From the NCBI GenBank assembly GCA_031291335.1, contig JARLJF010000130.1:1-36690 (forward strand): a stretch of DNA of 36,690 nucleotides, written 5' to 3'. The position numbers and the translations under genes are program-made. The stretch comes from Pandoraea sp. (GTDB taxonomy: Bacteria > Pseudomonadota > Gammaproteobacteria > Burkholderiales > Burkholderiaceae). Position 1 is the stretch's first letter. Each line of letters starts with the position of its first letter. The notes below the pieces were generated by a model, which did not search any database, was not told the DNA's origin, and saw only the letters and a program-made list of their open reading frames with translations. Of the stretch, positions 25,103-33,547 are shown piece by piece.

Positions 25103-26461
25103 CTATCGGGAAGCCTCGGCCAGTTGCCGCGCGAGCGCGTTGTGACGCGTGACGAGCGACGGCAGGTTGAGCGTCTCCAGACGCCCTTCGCGCACCACCA
25201 CTCGTCCGTTCACCACGCTGTACGCGGCTTGTCCAGGGTTACAGAAAACCAACGCCGCCACCGGGTCGTGCAGACCGCCCGCCATGCCGATGGCACGCGT
25301 GTCGAACGCCACGAAGTCCGCGGCCATGCCGGCGGCGAGCACACCAATGTCGTCGCGACCCAGCACGCGCGCGCCGCCGACCGTGGCGATTTCCAGCGCC
25401 TCGCGGGCCGTCATCGCGCTCGGCCCGAAGCCCACACGCTGCAATAGCAACGCCTGACGCGCTTCGCCGATCATGTTGGCTGCGTCGTTCGAGGCCGAAC
25501 CATCCACGCCCAGCCCGACCGGCACGCCGGCATCGCGCATCCGGCGAATCGGCGCGATGCCCGAAGCGAGCCGCATGTTTGAACAGGGGCAATGCGCCAC
25601 GCCGGTGCCGGTCTTGGCGAACAACGCAATGCCCGCGTCGTCGAGCTGCACGCAGTGGGCATGCCAGACGTCATGTCCGACCCAGCCCAGATCCTGCGCA
25701 TACTCGGCTGGCGTCATGCCGAATTTCTCGCGGCTGTAGGCAATATCGTTGACGTTCTCGGCCAGATGGGTATGCAGCGACACCCCATAGTGACGCGCCA
25801 TCGACGCCGACTCGCGCATCAGGTCGCGGCTCACCGAGAACGGCGAACATGGCGCGACGACCACGCGCAGCATCGCGTAGCGGCCTTCATCGTGATACGT
25901 CTCGATGAGACGCTGCGTGTCTTTGAGAATGTCGTCTTCGCGCTCGACAACACGATCGGGCGGCAATCCTCCCTGACTCTGTCCGACGCTCATGCTGCCT
26001 CGGCTCGCGTGGAAACGCATGCCGATCTCGGCGGCGGCTTCGATGCTGTCGTCGAGCTTGCAGCCGTTCGGGTAGATATAGAGATGGTCGCTCGATGTGG
26101 TGCAGCCCGAGAGCAGCAATTCGGCCATCGCCGTCTGCGTCGATACACGAATCATCTCCGGCGTGAGATTCGCCCACACCGGATACAGGTTCGTCAGCCA
26201 GTTGAACAGTTCGCCGTCCTGCGCGGCCGGAATGGCGCGCGTGAGGCTCTGATACATGTGGTGATGGGTATTGACCAGACCAGGAATCACGACGTGGCCG
26301 GTGAGATCGAGCACCTCGTCGGCCGTGGCGGGCAACGTCTCGCTGGGGCCGACGGCCACGATCCGGTTGTCCTCCACGTACAGCCCACCGCGGGCAATCT
26401 CGCGGCGGCCGGCATCCATCGTGACCAGCACCTCGGCATTCTTGACGAGCAGTGTTTTCAT
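25103..26461 (-). CDS. 8-oxoguanine deaminase (amidohydrolase family)
   Basis: A 452-residue amidohydrolase with the ligands of the cytosine/guanine deaminase clan: NTHHHM (H66, H68), LHTHLAE (H230, H232, E235), WHAHCV (H267, H269) and VDGSASND (D320). Length and motifs fit the 8-oxoguanine deaminases characterised from Pseudomonas (PA0142 type), which convert 8-oxoguanine to urate and ammonia. The genome context supports this: the product urate is the substrate of the neighbouring permease and PuuD. Its ATG shares one base with the TGA of the upstream permease (TGATG), so the two are translationally coupled. Related guanine or hydroxyatrazine-type deaminases share the fold, so substrate is probable rather than proven. 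Confidence 0.85.
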   Translation of the reverse strand: MKTLLVKNAEVLVTMDAGRREIARGGLYVEDNRIVAVGPSETLPATADEVLDLTGHVVIPGLVNTHHHMYQSLTRAIPAAQDGELFNWLTNLYPVWANLTPEMIRVSTQTAMAELLLSGCTTSSDHLYIYPNGCKLDDSIEAAAEIGMRFHASRGSMSVGQSQGGLPPDRVVEREDDILKDTQRLIETYHDEGRYAMLRVVVAPCSPFSVSRDLMRESASMARHYGVSLHTHLAENVNDIAYSREKFGMTPAEYAQDLGWVGHDVWHAHCVQLDDAGIALFAKTGTGVAHCPCSNMRLASGIAPIRRMRDAGVPVGLGVDGSASNDAANMIGEARQALLLQRVGFGPSAMTAREALEIATVGGARVLGRDDIGVLAAGMAADFVAFDTRAIGMAGGLHDPVAALVFCNPGQAAYSVVNGRVVVREGRLETLNLPSLVTRHNALARQLAEASR

Positions 26462-27828
26462 CAGTGCGCCTCCAGCCCCATGCCTGTGCCGTTCTTCTCA
26501 CCGTGTCCGTTGGCCGCCGGGGCTTTGAAGCCGTTGAAGTAGGCGTTCAGAATCACGGCCGAGAGCGTGGCAAGCAGAATCCCACTGTGCAGTAACGGCG
26601 CGAGTTGCTCCGGCATTTTCGCGAAGAACTTGTTCGACGCGACCGGAATCATCGCCATGCCGACACTGATGGCGACAATGTACAGGTTGTAGCGGTTGTG
26701 CGAATAGTCGACCTTCGACAGGATCTTGATGCCGGTGGCGAGCACCATGCCGAACATGACGACCCCTGCCCCGCCCAGCACAAACTGCGGAATCGAGGCG
26801 ACGACCACCGACATCTTGGGGATCAAGCCGAAAACCAGCAGAATGACACCCGCCGACGCACATACCCAGCGGCTCTTGACGCCCGTCACGCCCACGAGAC
26901 CAATGTTTTGCGAGAACGACGTGTGCGGGAACGTGTTGAACACACCACCGATCACCGTGGCCACACCGTCGACACGCAGACCGGCCACCAGCGCCTTCTC
27001 GTCCACCGGCTTGCCGACGATCTCGCCAAGCGCCAGGAACATGCCCGTCGATTCGATGAACGTGATCAGAATCACGATGGTGAGCGTCGTGATCGCCCAC
27101 GGATCGAACACCGGCATGCCGAAATGGAACGGCAGCACCACGTCGAACCACTTCACCTGATCCAGACCGTCGAAGTTCACCTTGTGCAGCATCAGCGCAA
27201 TTGCGAAGCCGAACAGAATGCCGAGCAGCACGGCGATATTCGAGAAGAAGCCCTTCACGAAACGCGTGACCAGCAAAATGAAGATGAGCACCGCGAACGA
27301 CACGCCCAGATAGACCGGGTCACCGTAATCCGGGTTGCCCACCCCGCCAGCGGCCCAGTTGATGCCCACGCCGATGATCGTCAGGCCGATCGACGTAATC
27401 ACGATGCCGGTAACGATGGGCGGGAAGAAACGCAGCAACTTGCCGATGACCGGCGCGAGCAGCGTGCCGATGATGCCCGAGGCAATCGTCGCCCCGAAAA
27501 TGCCGGGCAGGCCGAGCGAAGGATTGGTGCCGATCGCGAGCATCGGACCGACCGCCGCGAAGGTCACGGCCATGATGACCGGCATGCGAATGCCGAAACG
27601 GCCCACGCCCACGCTTTGCAGCAACGTCGCAATGCCGCAGCACATCAGATCGGCGGAAATAAGAAAAGCAATCTGATCCTTGGGCAAACCAAGGGCACCG
27701 CCAATGATCAGCGGCACCGCTACCGCACCCGCATACATCACCAGCACGTGTTGCAGGCCCAGCATGAACAATTTTCCGATCGGCAGTCGTTCGTCGACCG
27801 GATCCACGGCTTTCGTTGTCACACTCAT
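26461..27828 (-). CDS. NCS2-family purine/urate:H+ symporter
   Basis: A 455-residue permease with 12-14 hydrophobic helices. H27 in LGLQHVLVMYAG, E259 in ITFIESTGMF, and the NCS2 motif QNIGLVGVTGVKSR (307-320) match the substrate-site residues of XanQ/UacT/UapA-type purine carriers. It imports urate or xanthine with protons. ATG 27828 has GGAGA upstream; an alternative upstream start would add 17 residues. Its stop overlaps the start of the 8-oxoguanine deaminase gene. It is divergent from uraH and puuD. Urate versus xanthine cannot be settled by eye. Confidence 0.92.
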   Translation of the reverse strand: MSVTTKAVDPVDERLPIGKLFMLGLQHVLVMYAGAVAVPLIIGGALGLPKDQIAFLISADLMCCGIATLLQSVGVGRFGIRMPVIMAVTFAAVGPMLAIGTNPSLGLPGIFGATIASGIIGTLLAPVIGKLLRFFPPIVTGIVITSIGLTIIGVGINWAAGGVGNPDYGDPVYLGVSFAVLIFILLVTRFVKGFFSNIAVLLGILFGFAIALMLHKVNFDGLDQVKWFDVVLPFHFGMPVFDPWAITTLTIVILITFIESTGMFLALGEIVGKPVDEKALVAGLRVDGVATVIGGVFNTFPHTSFSQNIGLVGVTGVKSRWVCASAGVILLVFGLIPKMSVVVASIPQFVLGGAGVVMFGMVLATGIKILSKVDYSHNRYNLYIVAISVGMAMIPVASNKFFAKMPEQLAPLLHSGILLATLSAVILNAYFNGFKAPAANGHGEKNGTGMGLEAH

Positions 27829-28263
27829 TGCGTCTCCATCCCAGGGGGGCTGTTTGATTGATTTTTTGGGGTGGCTCAATGGTGCAGGTCGACGCCTTTT
27901 GCGACAAGACTACCGGGGGCTATAGTGTTTTTTTCATGGAACGTATGCATGAATGCTTATCATGCGTCTCGGGTTTTCCCCAAGAATGTACGTAACCATT
28001 GGGCTTTCCGGGCGGTTGGTCTTCGATCGCGACAACACTTCATACGATGACCGTTATATCCCGGATAACAGAAGCAAATAGTGGTCCAAAAAATCCCAAA
28101 ACCGAGGCGTGCGGCGTACGCTCGACACACCGGCGCGGCGGATTGACGGCCGTCATCTTTTTGTCTGGCGTGACATGGTATGTGCGCGTTTTTATCTTTG
28201 GTATTGCGCCCGTTACCCGGCCGCCATCTCCCTACAATGCACCCATCCATCACAGGAGACACC
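27829..28263. promoter_or_regulatory. Divergent control region of the urate genes
   Basis: 435 bp without a gene, between the permease (minus) and uraH (plus). It holds two short dyads: GCAT-GA-ATGC (27947-27956) and TATCC-C-GGATA (28057-28067). TACAAT (28233-28238) is a plausible -10 for uraH, with no clear -35 at 17 bp. An ACTATAG on the minus strand at about 27920-27926 could belong to the permease promoter. Regulator unknown. Confidence 0.45.
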
Positions 28264-28614
28264 ATGGGACGACTGACTACCCACGTACTAGATACATCGC
28301 ACGGCAAGCCTGGCGCAGGCATCCGTGTCGAGCTGTGGCGCGTGGACGGCGAGCGCCGCTCGCTGCGCGACGTGCAGACCAATAACGACGGCCGCTGCGA
28401 CAAGCCGCTGCTCGAAGGCGAGGAATTTGTCGCAGGCGAATATGAGCTGGTGTTCCACGCGGGCGATTATTTCGCCGCGCAAGGCGTGGACGTCCCGTCG
28501 CCGCGCTTCGTCGATCGCGTTGTGCTGCGTTTCGGCATTGCCGAGCCTTCCCAGCATTACCACGTGCCCCTTCTGGTATCGCCGTGGAGCTTTTCCACGT
28601 ATCGCGGCAGCTGA
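28264..28614 (+). CDS. uraH: 5-hydroxyisourate hydrolase (transthyretin-like)
   Basis: A 116-residue transthyretin-related protein of standard length. LTTHVLDTSHGKPG (4-17, H7) begins the fold; R44, HYHVPLLVSP (98-107) and the C-terminal YRGS (113-116) form the active site of HIU hydrolase. It hydrolyses 5-hydroxyisourate, the unstable product of urate oxidation, to OHCU. AGGAGA at 28253-28258 fixes ATG 28264. It is followed 40 nt later by puuD, so product and producer are encoded together. Confidence 0.96.
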   Translation: MGRLTTHVLDTSHGKPGAGIRVELWRVDGERRSLRDVQTNNDGRCDKPLLEGEEFVAGEYELVFHAGDYFAAQGVDVPSPRFVDRVVLRFGIAEPSQHYHVPLLVSPWSFSTYRGS

Positions 28615-28654
28615 AACGCGAGCGTGAACGTCAGGCAGTTGAGGAGAACATAAG

Positions 28655-29860
28655 ATGGAAGCGTTTATTACCGACTGGGTCAATCTGTTGCTGCGCTGGC
28701 TGCATGTGGTGGCAGCCATCGCCTGGATTGGCGAGTCGTTCTATTTCGTGATGCTGGACAACGGTCTGAAGCCGCCCAAGGCCGCTGAAGACAAGCAAAA
28801 AGGCGTGTACGGCGAGATGTGGTCGGTGCACGGCGGCGGTTTCTATCACGCCCAGAAGTACCTGAACTCGCCGCCGCAGATGCCGGAAGACCTGCACTGG
28901 TCGAAGTGGAAGTCGTACACGACGTGGCTCTCGGGCTTCGCCCTGTTCTGCGTGCTGTACCTGCTGCAACCGCAGACGTATCTGATCGAAAAGAACGTGA
29001 TGGATCTGCAACCGGGTCAGGCCGTGGGCCTCGCGGTGGCGTTCCTGATCGGCGGCTGGTTCGTCTATGACTTCCTGTGCCGCTTGCTGGGCAAGAACGA
29101 GCGTGTCCTCGGGATTGGCGTTGCGCTGTTCGTGGTCGCGGCGACATATGCCACAACGCACATCTTCGCCGGGCGTGCCGCGTTCCTGATCGTGGGCGCC
29201 ATGATGGCGACGTCGATGTCGGCCAACGTGTTCTTCTGGATCATTCCGGGACAGCGCAAGAGCGTTGACGCCTTGTCCAAGGGCGAAGTCCCGAACCCGA
29301 TCTGGGGCAAGCTGGGCAAGCAGCGTTCGGTGCACAACACGTATTTCACGCTGCCGGTCGTGTTCATCATGATCAGCAACCACTACGCGTTCACGTACAG
29401 CAATCCGTACAACTGGGTGATCCTCACGATCATCATGGCCGCGGGCGCGATGATCCGTCAGTTCTTTGTGCTGCGTCACGCCGGCAAGAACCTGTACGCG
29501 CTGCCGGTGGTCGGTGCCGCGCTGCTCGCAGGTGTTGCCGTCTTTGCCGCTCCGCGCCCCACCCCGGCGCCAGCCGCCGGTGCACATGGTGAAGCTGCCG
29601 CACCGGCGCTGAAGCTCTCGGAGATTCAGCCGATCGTGACGCAACGCTGCGCCACCTGCCACTCGGCCAAGCCGACGATGATGGGCAGCGCCCCGGCGGG
29701 TGTGATGCTCGACACGCCGGCCGAGATCTCGCAGAACGCACAGCGGATTTATCAGCAGGCCGTGGCGCTCAAGTCGATGCCGCTGGGCAATGTGACCCAG
29801 ATGACCGACGACGAACGTCAGAAGATTGCCGCGTGGTTCAACGGCGGCGCACAACAATAA
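28655..29860 (+). CDS. puuD: PuuD-type membrane urate oxidase with C-terminal cytochrome c
   Basis: A 401-residue protein. About eight membrane helices (from residue 7 to 297) start WLHVVAAIAWIGESFYFVMLDNG, the urate hydroxylase PuuD domain. An Ala/Pro linker (300-318) leads to a cytochrome c domain with RCATCHS (C332, C335, H336) and M375 in KSMPLGN as the likely second haem ligand. PuuD enzymes oxidise urate to 5-hydroxyisourate and hand electrons to the respiratory chain through the haem, instead of making H2O2 like soluble uricase. GAGGAGA precedes ATG 28655. It is co-transcribed with uraH and followed by a strong terminator. Confidence 0.96.
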   Translation: MEAFITDWVNLLLRWLHVVAAIAWIGESFYFVMLDNGLKPPKAAEDKQKGVYGEMWSVHGGGFYHAQKYLNSPPQMPEDLHWSKWKSYTTWLSGFALFCVLYLLQPQTYLIEKNVMDLQPGQAVGLAVAFLIGGWFVYDFLCRLLGKNERVLGIGVALFVVAATYATTHIFAGRAAFLIVGAMMATSMSANVFFWIIPGQRKSVDALSKGEVPNPIWGKLGKQRSVHNTYFTLPVVFIMISNHYAFTYSNPYNWVILTIIMAAGAMIRQFFVLRHAGKNLYALPVVGAALLAGVAVFAAPRPTPAPAAGAHGEAAAPALKLSEIQPIVTQRCATCHSAKPTMMGSAPAGVMLDTPAEISQNAQRIYQQAVALKSMPLGNVTQMTDDERQKIAAWFNGGAQQ

Positions 29861-29894
29861 CGGCCGCCACTGACTTTCTTGCTGGACCCATGTT

Positions 29895-29918
29895 GGGGCG
29901 CTTCGGCGCCCCTTTTTT
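29895..29918 (+). terminator. Intrinsic terminator of uraH-puuD
   Basis: GGGGCGC (29895-29901), TTCG tetraloop, GCGCCCC (29906-29912), T6. Confidence 0.95.
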
Positions 29919-30383
29919 ATTGCAGGAAGCCTCGGGGCGCCCGCCAGCCGGGGGTGACGCCCCGATTCGATATCTCGCAGGGAACTCGGCACCGATACGC
30001 AGGTCTGTACTAGGCGCCCGGCAGTCCGGGCGTGACGTTTTTGTGAGGACGGCATCCGCCCAACCTTCCCATGACGTTCAACCACTGGCGCGATGCCTTT
30101 CACGGCAGGCGCGTCACGCAAACCACATCATGAATTTCCTGCTTTTCTCCGCTTCCCGGCAAGGCGTCGTCTGGGTGCATCTGCACCAGGCGATGTTCCC
30201 TCCGTCCGATCTGTCTGCCTGACAACGTCTCTCGCGCACTGATGCTGCGCGTGATGTGTCGGGCGGGACGGGTGCGCCATCGCTTGCGCGCGCCCGGTCA
30301 ATCTCCCATCCATTCGTTTTCGATGTGCAAGCCACGGTGAGCTGCGTCCCGACACGACGCGGCGATGTGTCATCGGGGGGACC
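29919..30383. other. Intergenic before the MATE gene
   Basis: 465 bp with no supported gene. A tight dyad GGTGCA-TC-TGCACC (30174-30187) could be a regulator site for the MATE exporter. A 30-codon frame at 30130-30222 lies across it but has no SD or recognisable feature. No regulator gene is adjacent. Confidence 0.4.
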
Positions 30384-31766
30384 ATGTCTCATTCCACTTT
30401 CTGCCAATCCACGCAGGGCGTCAGGACGTCGCTGCTCAAACAATTTACGTCGCTCGCGATTCCGACCATCCTCTCCGGTTGGGTGTACACGGTCTACACG
30501 CTGATCGACGGGATCTTCATCGGCCGATACGTCGGCGAACAGGCGTTGGCCGCGCTCAACCTCGTCGTGCCGCTGTTGTACGTGCCTTACGCGTTCAGTG
30601 TGATGGCCGGCGTGGGTGGCGCTACGCTCATTGCCCGTCTGCTTGGCGAGGGACGAGAGGCCGACGCGCGTCGTGCGTTCTCTCAGGTGCTTTGGGTCAT
30701 GCTCGCCTTCGGCATTGCGATGAGCGTGGGCGTGCTGAGCTTTCGCCACGAAATCGCTGCCGCGCTCGGCGCAGAGGGACCGATCGCGCAAGACGTGGTG
30801 GCCTATCTGTCGGGCTGGGGCTGGTTCGTGCTCTTCGCCAACGGTCTTTACGCGCTGGAGTTGTTCCTGCGTGTGGAAGGCGCCCCGGCCGCACGCTTCG
30901 GCCTGTACGCGATGTTCATGGGCGCGCTTGCCAACGTGGCGCTGGACTATTGGTTCATCGTCGTGAAGGGGATGGGCATGTACGGGGCATCTCTCGCCAC
31001 AGGCTTGTCCATGATGGTCTCCAGCAGCGTGATGCTCTCGTATCACTTCGTGCTGGCCAAGCAGGTCGTGCCGGCTTGGCGCGCGTTCGGGAGGGGCGAG
31101 ACGCATGTCTGGCGCGCGATGTACAACGGCGCCTCGGAGTTTCTGGGAGCGATCGCGCCCGCGGTGACGGTATTCGCGTTCAACCGCGTGATTCTGTCGA
31201 ACTTCGGTGAAACCGGACTGGCGGCCTACGCCATTCTGGAGTACATGACGCTCGGCGCCACGGTCACGATGGTCGCGCTCGTGCAGAGCATGCAGCCGAT
31301 GATCAGCTTCTATCGCGGCGCACGGGACCTGAACGCGCTGCGCGAGTCTTTCCGGCTAGGCGCAATTGCGGTGATGGGCTTCTCCGTGCTGGTGGCGATC
31401 GCGATGGCAACGCTCGCTCGTCCGCTCACGTTCCTGTTCCTGCCCGCAGGCCTTCAGGCGTGGTCGATTCTCGAGCACGCCGTGCTCTGGTACGCGCTGG
31501 CGTTTCTGCCGGCCGCCGGCAATCTGATCGTGGCGGGTTTTCTGACCGCCGTGGAAGCACCGGGTCCGTCGGCGGCGATCGCGATGCTGCGAAGCTGGGT
31601 GCTGCTGCTGGGTATTCTGTGGTTGCTCAACGTCTGGCTCGGCGGCGCGGCCATCTGGTACACGCTGCTGATTACGGAGGTGCTGACGCTGGCGATCAGC
31701 GCATGGCTGTACTGGCGTAGTCACCGTAGCGACGCGTTGCTGGCACCGGCAGCGGCGGCTTGCTGA
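30384..31766 (+). CDS. MATE-family efflux transporter
   Basis: A 460-residue membrane protein with about 12 helices in two similar halves. LAIPTILSGWVYTVYTLIDGIFIGRYVGEQALAALNLV (28-65) is the typical MATE opening, and SMQPMISFYRGARDLNALRESFRLG in the second half the matching segment. It resembles the MepA/DinF side of the family. It exports drugs or metabolites by Na+ or H+ antiport. GGGGGA precedes ATG 30384. It is monocistronic, ending at a bidirectional terminator. Substrate is not inferable. Confidence 0.92.
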   Translation: MSHSTFCQSTQGVRTSLLKQFTSLAIPTILSGWVYTVYTLIDGIFIGRYVGEQALAALNLVVPLLYVPYAFSVMAGVGGATLIARLLGEGREADARRAFSQVLWVMLAFGIAMSVGVLSFRHEIAAALGAEGPIAQDVVAYLSGWGWFVLFANGLYALELFLRVEGAPAARFGLYAMFMGALANVALDYWFIVVKGMGMYGASLATGLSMMVSSSVMLSYHFVLAKQVVPAWRAFGRGETHVWRAMYNGASEFLGAIAPAVTVFAFNRVILSNFGETGLAAYAILEYMTLGATVTMVALVQSMQPMISFYRGARDLNALRESFRLGAIAVMGFSVLVAIAMATLARPLTFLFLPAGLQAWSILEHAVLWYALAFLPAAGNLIVAGFLTAVEAPGPSAAIAMLRSWVLLLGILWLLNVWLGGAAIWYTLLITEVLTLAISAWLYWRSHRSDALLAPAAAAC

Positions 31767-31782
31767 GGTACAGGCTGAAGGC

Positions 31783-31815
31783 AAAACGGCGTGACTTCCT
31801 GGTCACGCCGTTTTT
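31783..31815. terminator. Bidirectional intrinsic terminator
   Basis: AAAACGGCGTGAC (31783-31795) / GTCACGCCGTTTT (31802-31814), a 13-bp perfect stem with 6-nt loop. It ends both the MATE gene (plus) and the Anbu operon (minus). Confidence 0.95.
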
Positions 31816-31835
31816 CATTGTGCTGCCACGATGTC

Positions 31836-32687
31836 TCAGCTCGGCATCTTCAGCGAGAAGGTTTGCGCGAGCGATTGAACGTTGGCCTCGTCATCCGCGC
31901 CCGGCGCGCCGTCGGGCGGCGTCGCACGCGGCGGCGGCAAGGCTGACACGCCAACGTCGCCGGCAGCCCATTGCGGCTCGGGCAGTTCGTCGAACACCTG
32001 ACGCAGACGCGATCCCCAAGTGTCGTGAATCATCTTGTAGTAGACGTTCTCGTCGTCGAGCGATGCGAAGCGCGTGACACGCAGGCTATCTTCTTCGTAC
32101 ACGAGCAGGTCGAGCGGCAGCCCCACGGAGACGTTGGAGCGCAGCGTGGAATCCATGGAGATGAGCGCGCACTTGGCCCCGTCGTCGAGCGACGTGGCGG
32201 GCGTGACGAGCCGGTCGATGATGGGCTTGCCGTATTTGGACTCACCGATCTGGAAATACGGATTGACCGACGACGCTTCGATGAAGTTACCCGCCGAGTA
32301 CAGTTGGAACAGGCGACTCGGTGCCCCGGCGACTTGTCCGCCGAGCAGGAAGCTGCAGTTGAAGTCGACACCGAAGGCTTCGAGCGCCTTGGCGTCGCGC
32401 GCGTAGACGTCCCGAATTGCCCGGCCCACAACGCGCGCAACGTCGCTCATGGTCTTGGCGGTCCACAGGGTGTCGGTGTCGGTTTCGCGCGCCTCGACGA
32501 GTTGCTGGCGCACGGCCTGCGTGAGCGCGAGGTTGCCCGCCGAGAGCAGCACCAGCACGCGCTCGCCCGGACGCTCGAACACGAGCATCTTGCGAAACGT
32601 GCTGACGTGATCGACGCCCGCATTGGTACGGGTATCGGAGAGAAATACGAGCCCGGCATCGAGCTTCATAGCCACGCAATACGTCAT
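31836..32687 (-). CDS. Anbu: proteasome-like N-terminal-threonine peptidase
   Basis: A 283-residue Ntn hydrolase. T2 right after the initiator Met becomes the nucleophile when Met is removed, with D18 (LSDTRT) and K33 (FRKML) completing the proteasome-type triad. The sequence MTYCVAMKLDAGLVFLSDTRTNAG is typical of Anbu, the ancestral beta subunit related to HslV and 20S beta. The upstream frame to 32720 is rejected because it would bury the threonine. A C-terminal tail of about 35 residues (from around 245) is Pro/Ala/Asp-rich. It is the last gene of the operon ATP-grasp / alpha-E / transglutaminase / Anbu. Its natural substrates are unknown. Confidence 0.93.
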   Translation of the reverse strand: MTYCVAMKLDAGLVFLSDTRTNAGVDHVSTFRKMLVFERPGERVLVLLSAGNLALTQAVRQQLVEARETDTDTLWTAKTMSDVARVVGRAIRDVYARDAKALEAFGVDFNCSFLLGGQVAGAPSRLFQLYSAGNFIEASSVNPYFQIGESKYGKPIIDRLVTPATSLDDGAKCALISMDSTLRSNVSVGLPLDLLVYEEDSLRVTRFASLDDENVYYKMIHDTWGSRLRQVFDELPEPQWAAGDVGVSALPPPRATPPDGAPGADDEANVQSLAQTFSLKMPS

Positions 32688-32736
32688 GTCGTTCCTGTCT
32701 AGCCGTGCGGGGTACTCCACCCCGTCACGCTGAAAG

Positions 32737-33543
32737 CTATTGTTGTTGATCCATCAGCACGGTATCGACGGTCACCGATACGTGCAACGCTTCGGTCGCT
32801 CCACCGCTGCGCATGCCCCTGACGGGCGCCGCAGACTCGTAATCGCGTCCCACCGCGAGCCGGCAGTAGTTACCGCTGGCAAAGCAGGCATGGGTCACAT
32901 CGATACTGACCCACCCCGCCCCATCGACCCATACATCGACCCACGCGTGGCTCGCCGCATGTGGCACATCGCCCGGATCGATGTAGCCGCTGACGTATCG
33001 CGCCGGTACCCCGCGCGCCCGGCAGACGGCCAGCATCAGGTGCGCGTGGTCCTGGCAGACGCCTCTTCCCAGCGCCAATGCCTGCGCGGCGGTGCTGGTC
33101 ACGGCGGTAATGCCGGACTCGTAGTCGACTTGCTCGCAAATGGTGGCCGCGAGCGCCAGCAGTTCGCCCGAGGTGGTCACGCCGGCCTCGGCGGCAAGGT
33201 CATCGATGGCATCGCTGCGGGCGGTGAGCGGTGTCGGGCTGGCGAAGGATAACACTGGTACGGCATGGCTCATCTCGCCGAGCTTGCCGTCGATCAGTGG
33301 GGTGGTCTCAACCTCGCCCTCGGCAAGCAAGCGGATTTCGCTGTGCGGCTGGTGCAGCACGAGGGTGTGCATGTCGTTGCCGAAGGCATCACGCGCGGCG
33401 GTGAGCTTGCCGGGCGCGGTCAACCGCCAATGCAGGATGCGCTGGACTTCTGACCCGACAGGCGTGAGCCGGAGCTGCTGAATGGTGTACCGCACCGGTG
33501 TGTCGTAACGGTAGGTCGTCTCGTGACGGATAATCAGGCGCAT
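32737..33543 (-). CDS. Transglutaminase-like cysteine protease-fold protein
   Basis: 268 residues. An N-terminal beta-rich domain starts MRLIIRHETTYRYDTPVRYTIQQLRLTP. The transglutaminase core has GVCQDHAHL with C163, SHAWVDVW with H199 and SIDVTH with D215, an intact Cys-His-Asp triad. Such bacterial enzymes may cleave or form amide bonds. ATG 33543 follows the alpha-E stop by 4 nt, so the genes are tightly linked; a TTG five codons earlier is possible but unneeded. It is a fixed partner of alpha-E and ATP-grasp proteins in many genomes. Confidence 0.93.
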   Translation of the reverse strand: MRLIIRHETTYRYDTPVRYTIQQLRLTPVGSEVQRILHWRLTAPGKLTAARDAFGNDMHTLVLHQPHSEIRLLAEGEVETTPLIDGKLGEMSHAVPVLSFASPTPLTARSDAIDDLAAEAGVTTSGELLALAATICEQVDYESGITAVTSTAAQALALGRGVCQDHAHLMLAVCRARGVPARYVSGYIDPGDVPHAASHAWVDVWVDGAGWVSIDVTHACFASGNYCRLAVGRDYESAAPVRGMRSGGATEALHVSVTVDTVLMDQQQ

Positions 33544-33547
33544 GGCA

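Noticed and set aside
28631..30121. 496-residue minus-strand open frame
   Set aside because: Antisense to puuD and running through its terminator; no similarity seen.
30130..30222. 30-codon ORF before the MATE gene
   Set aside because: No SD, no recognisable feature, and it spans a palindrome more likely to be regulatory.
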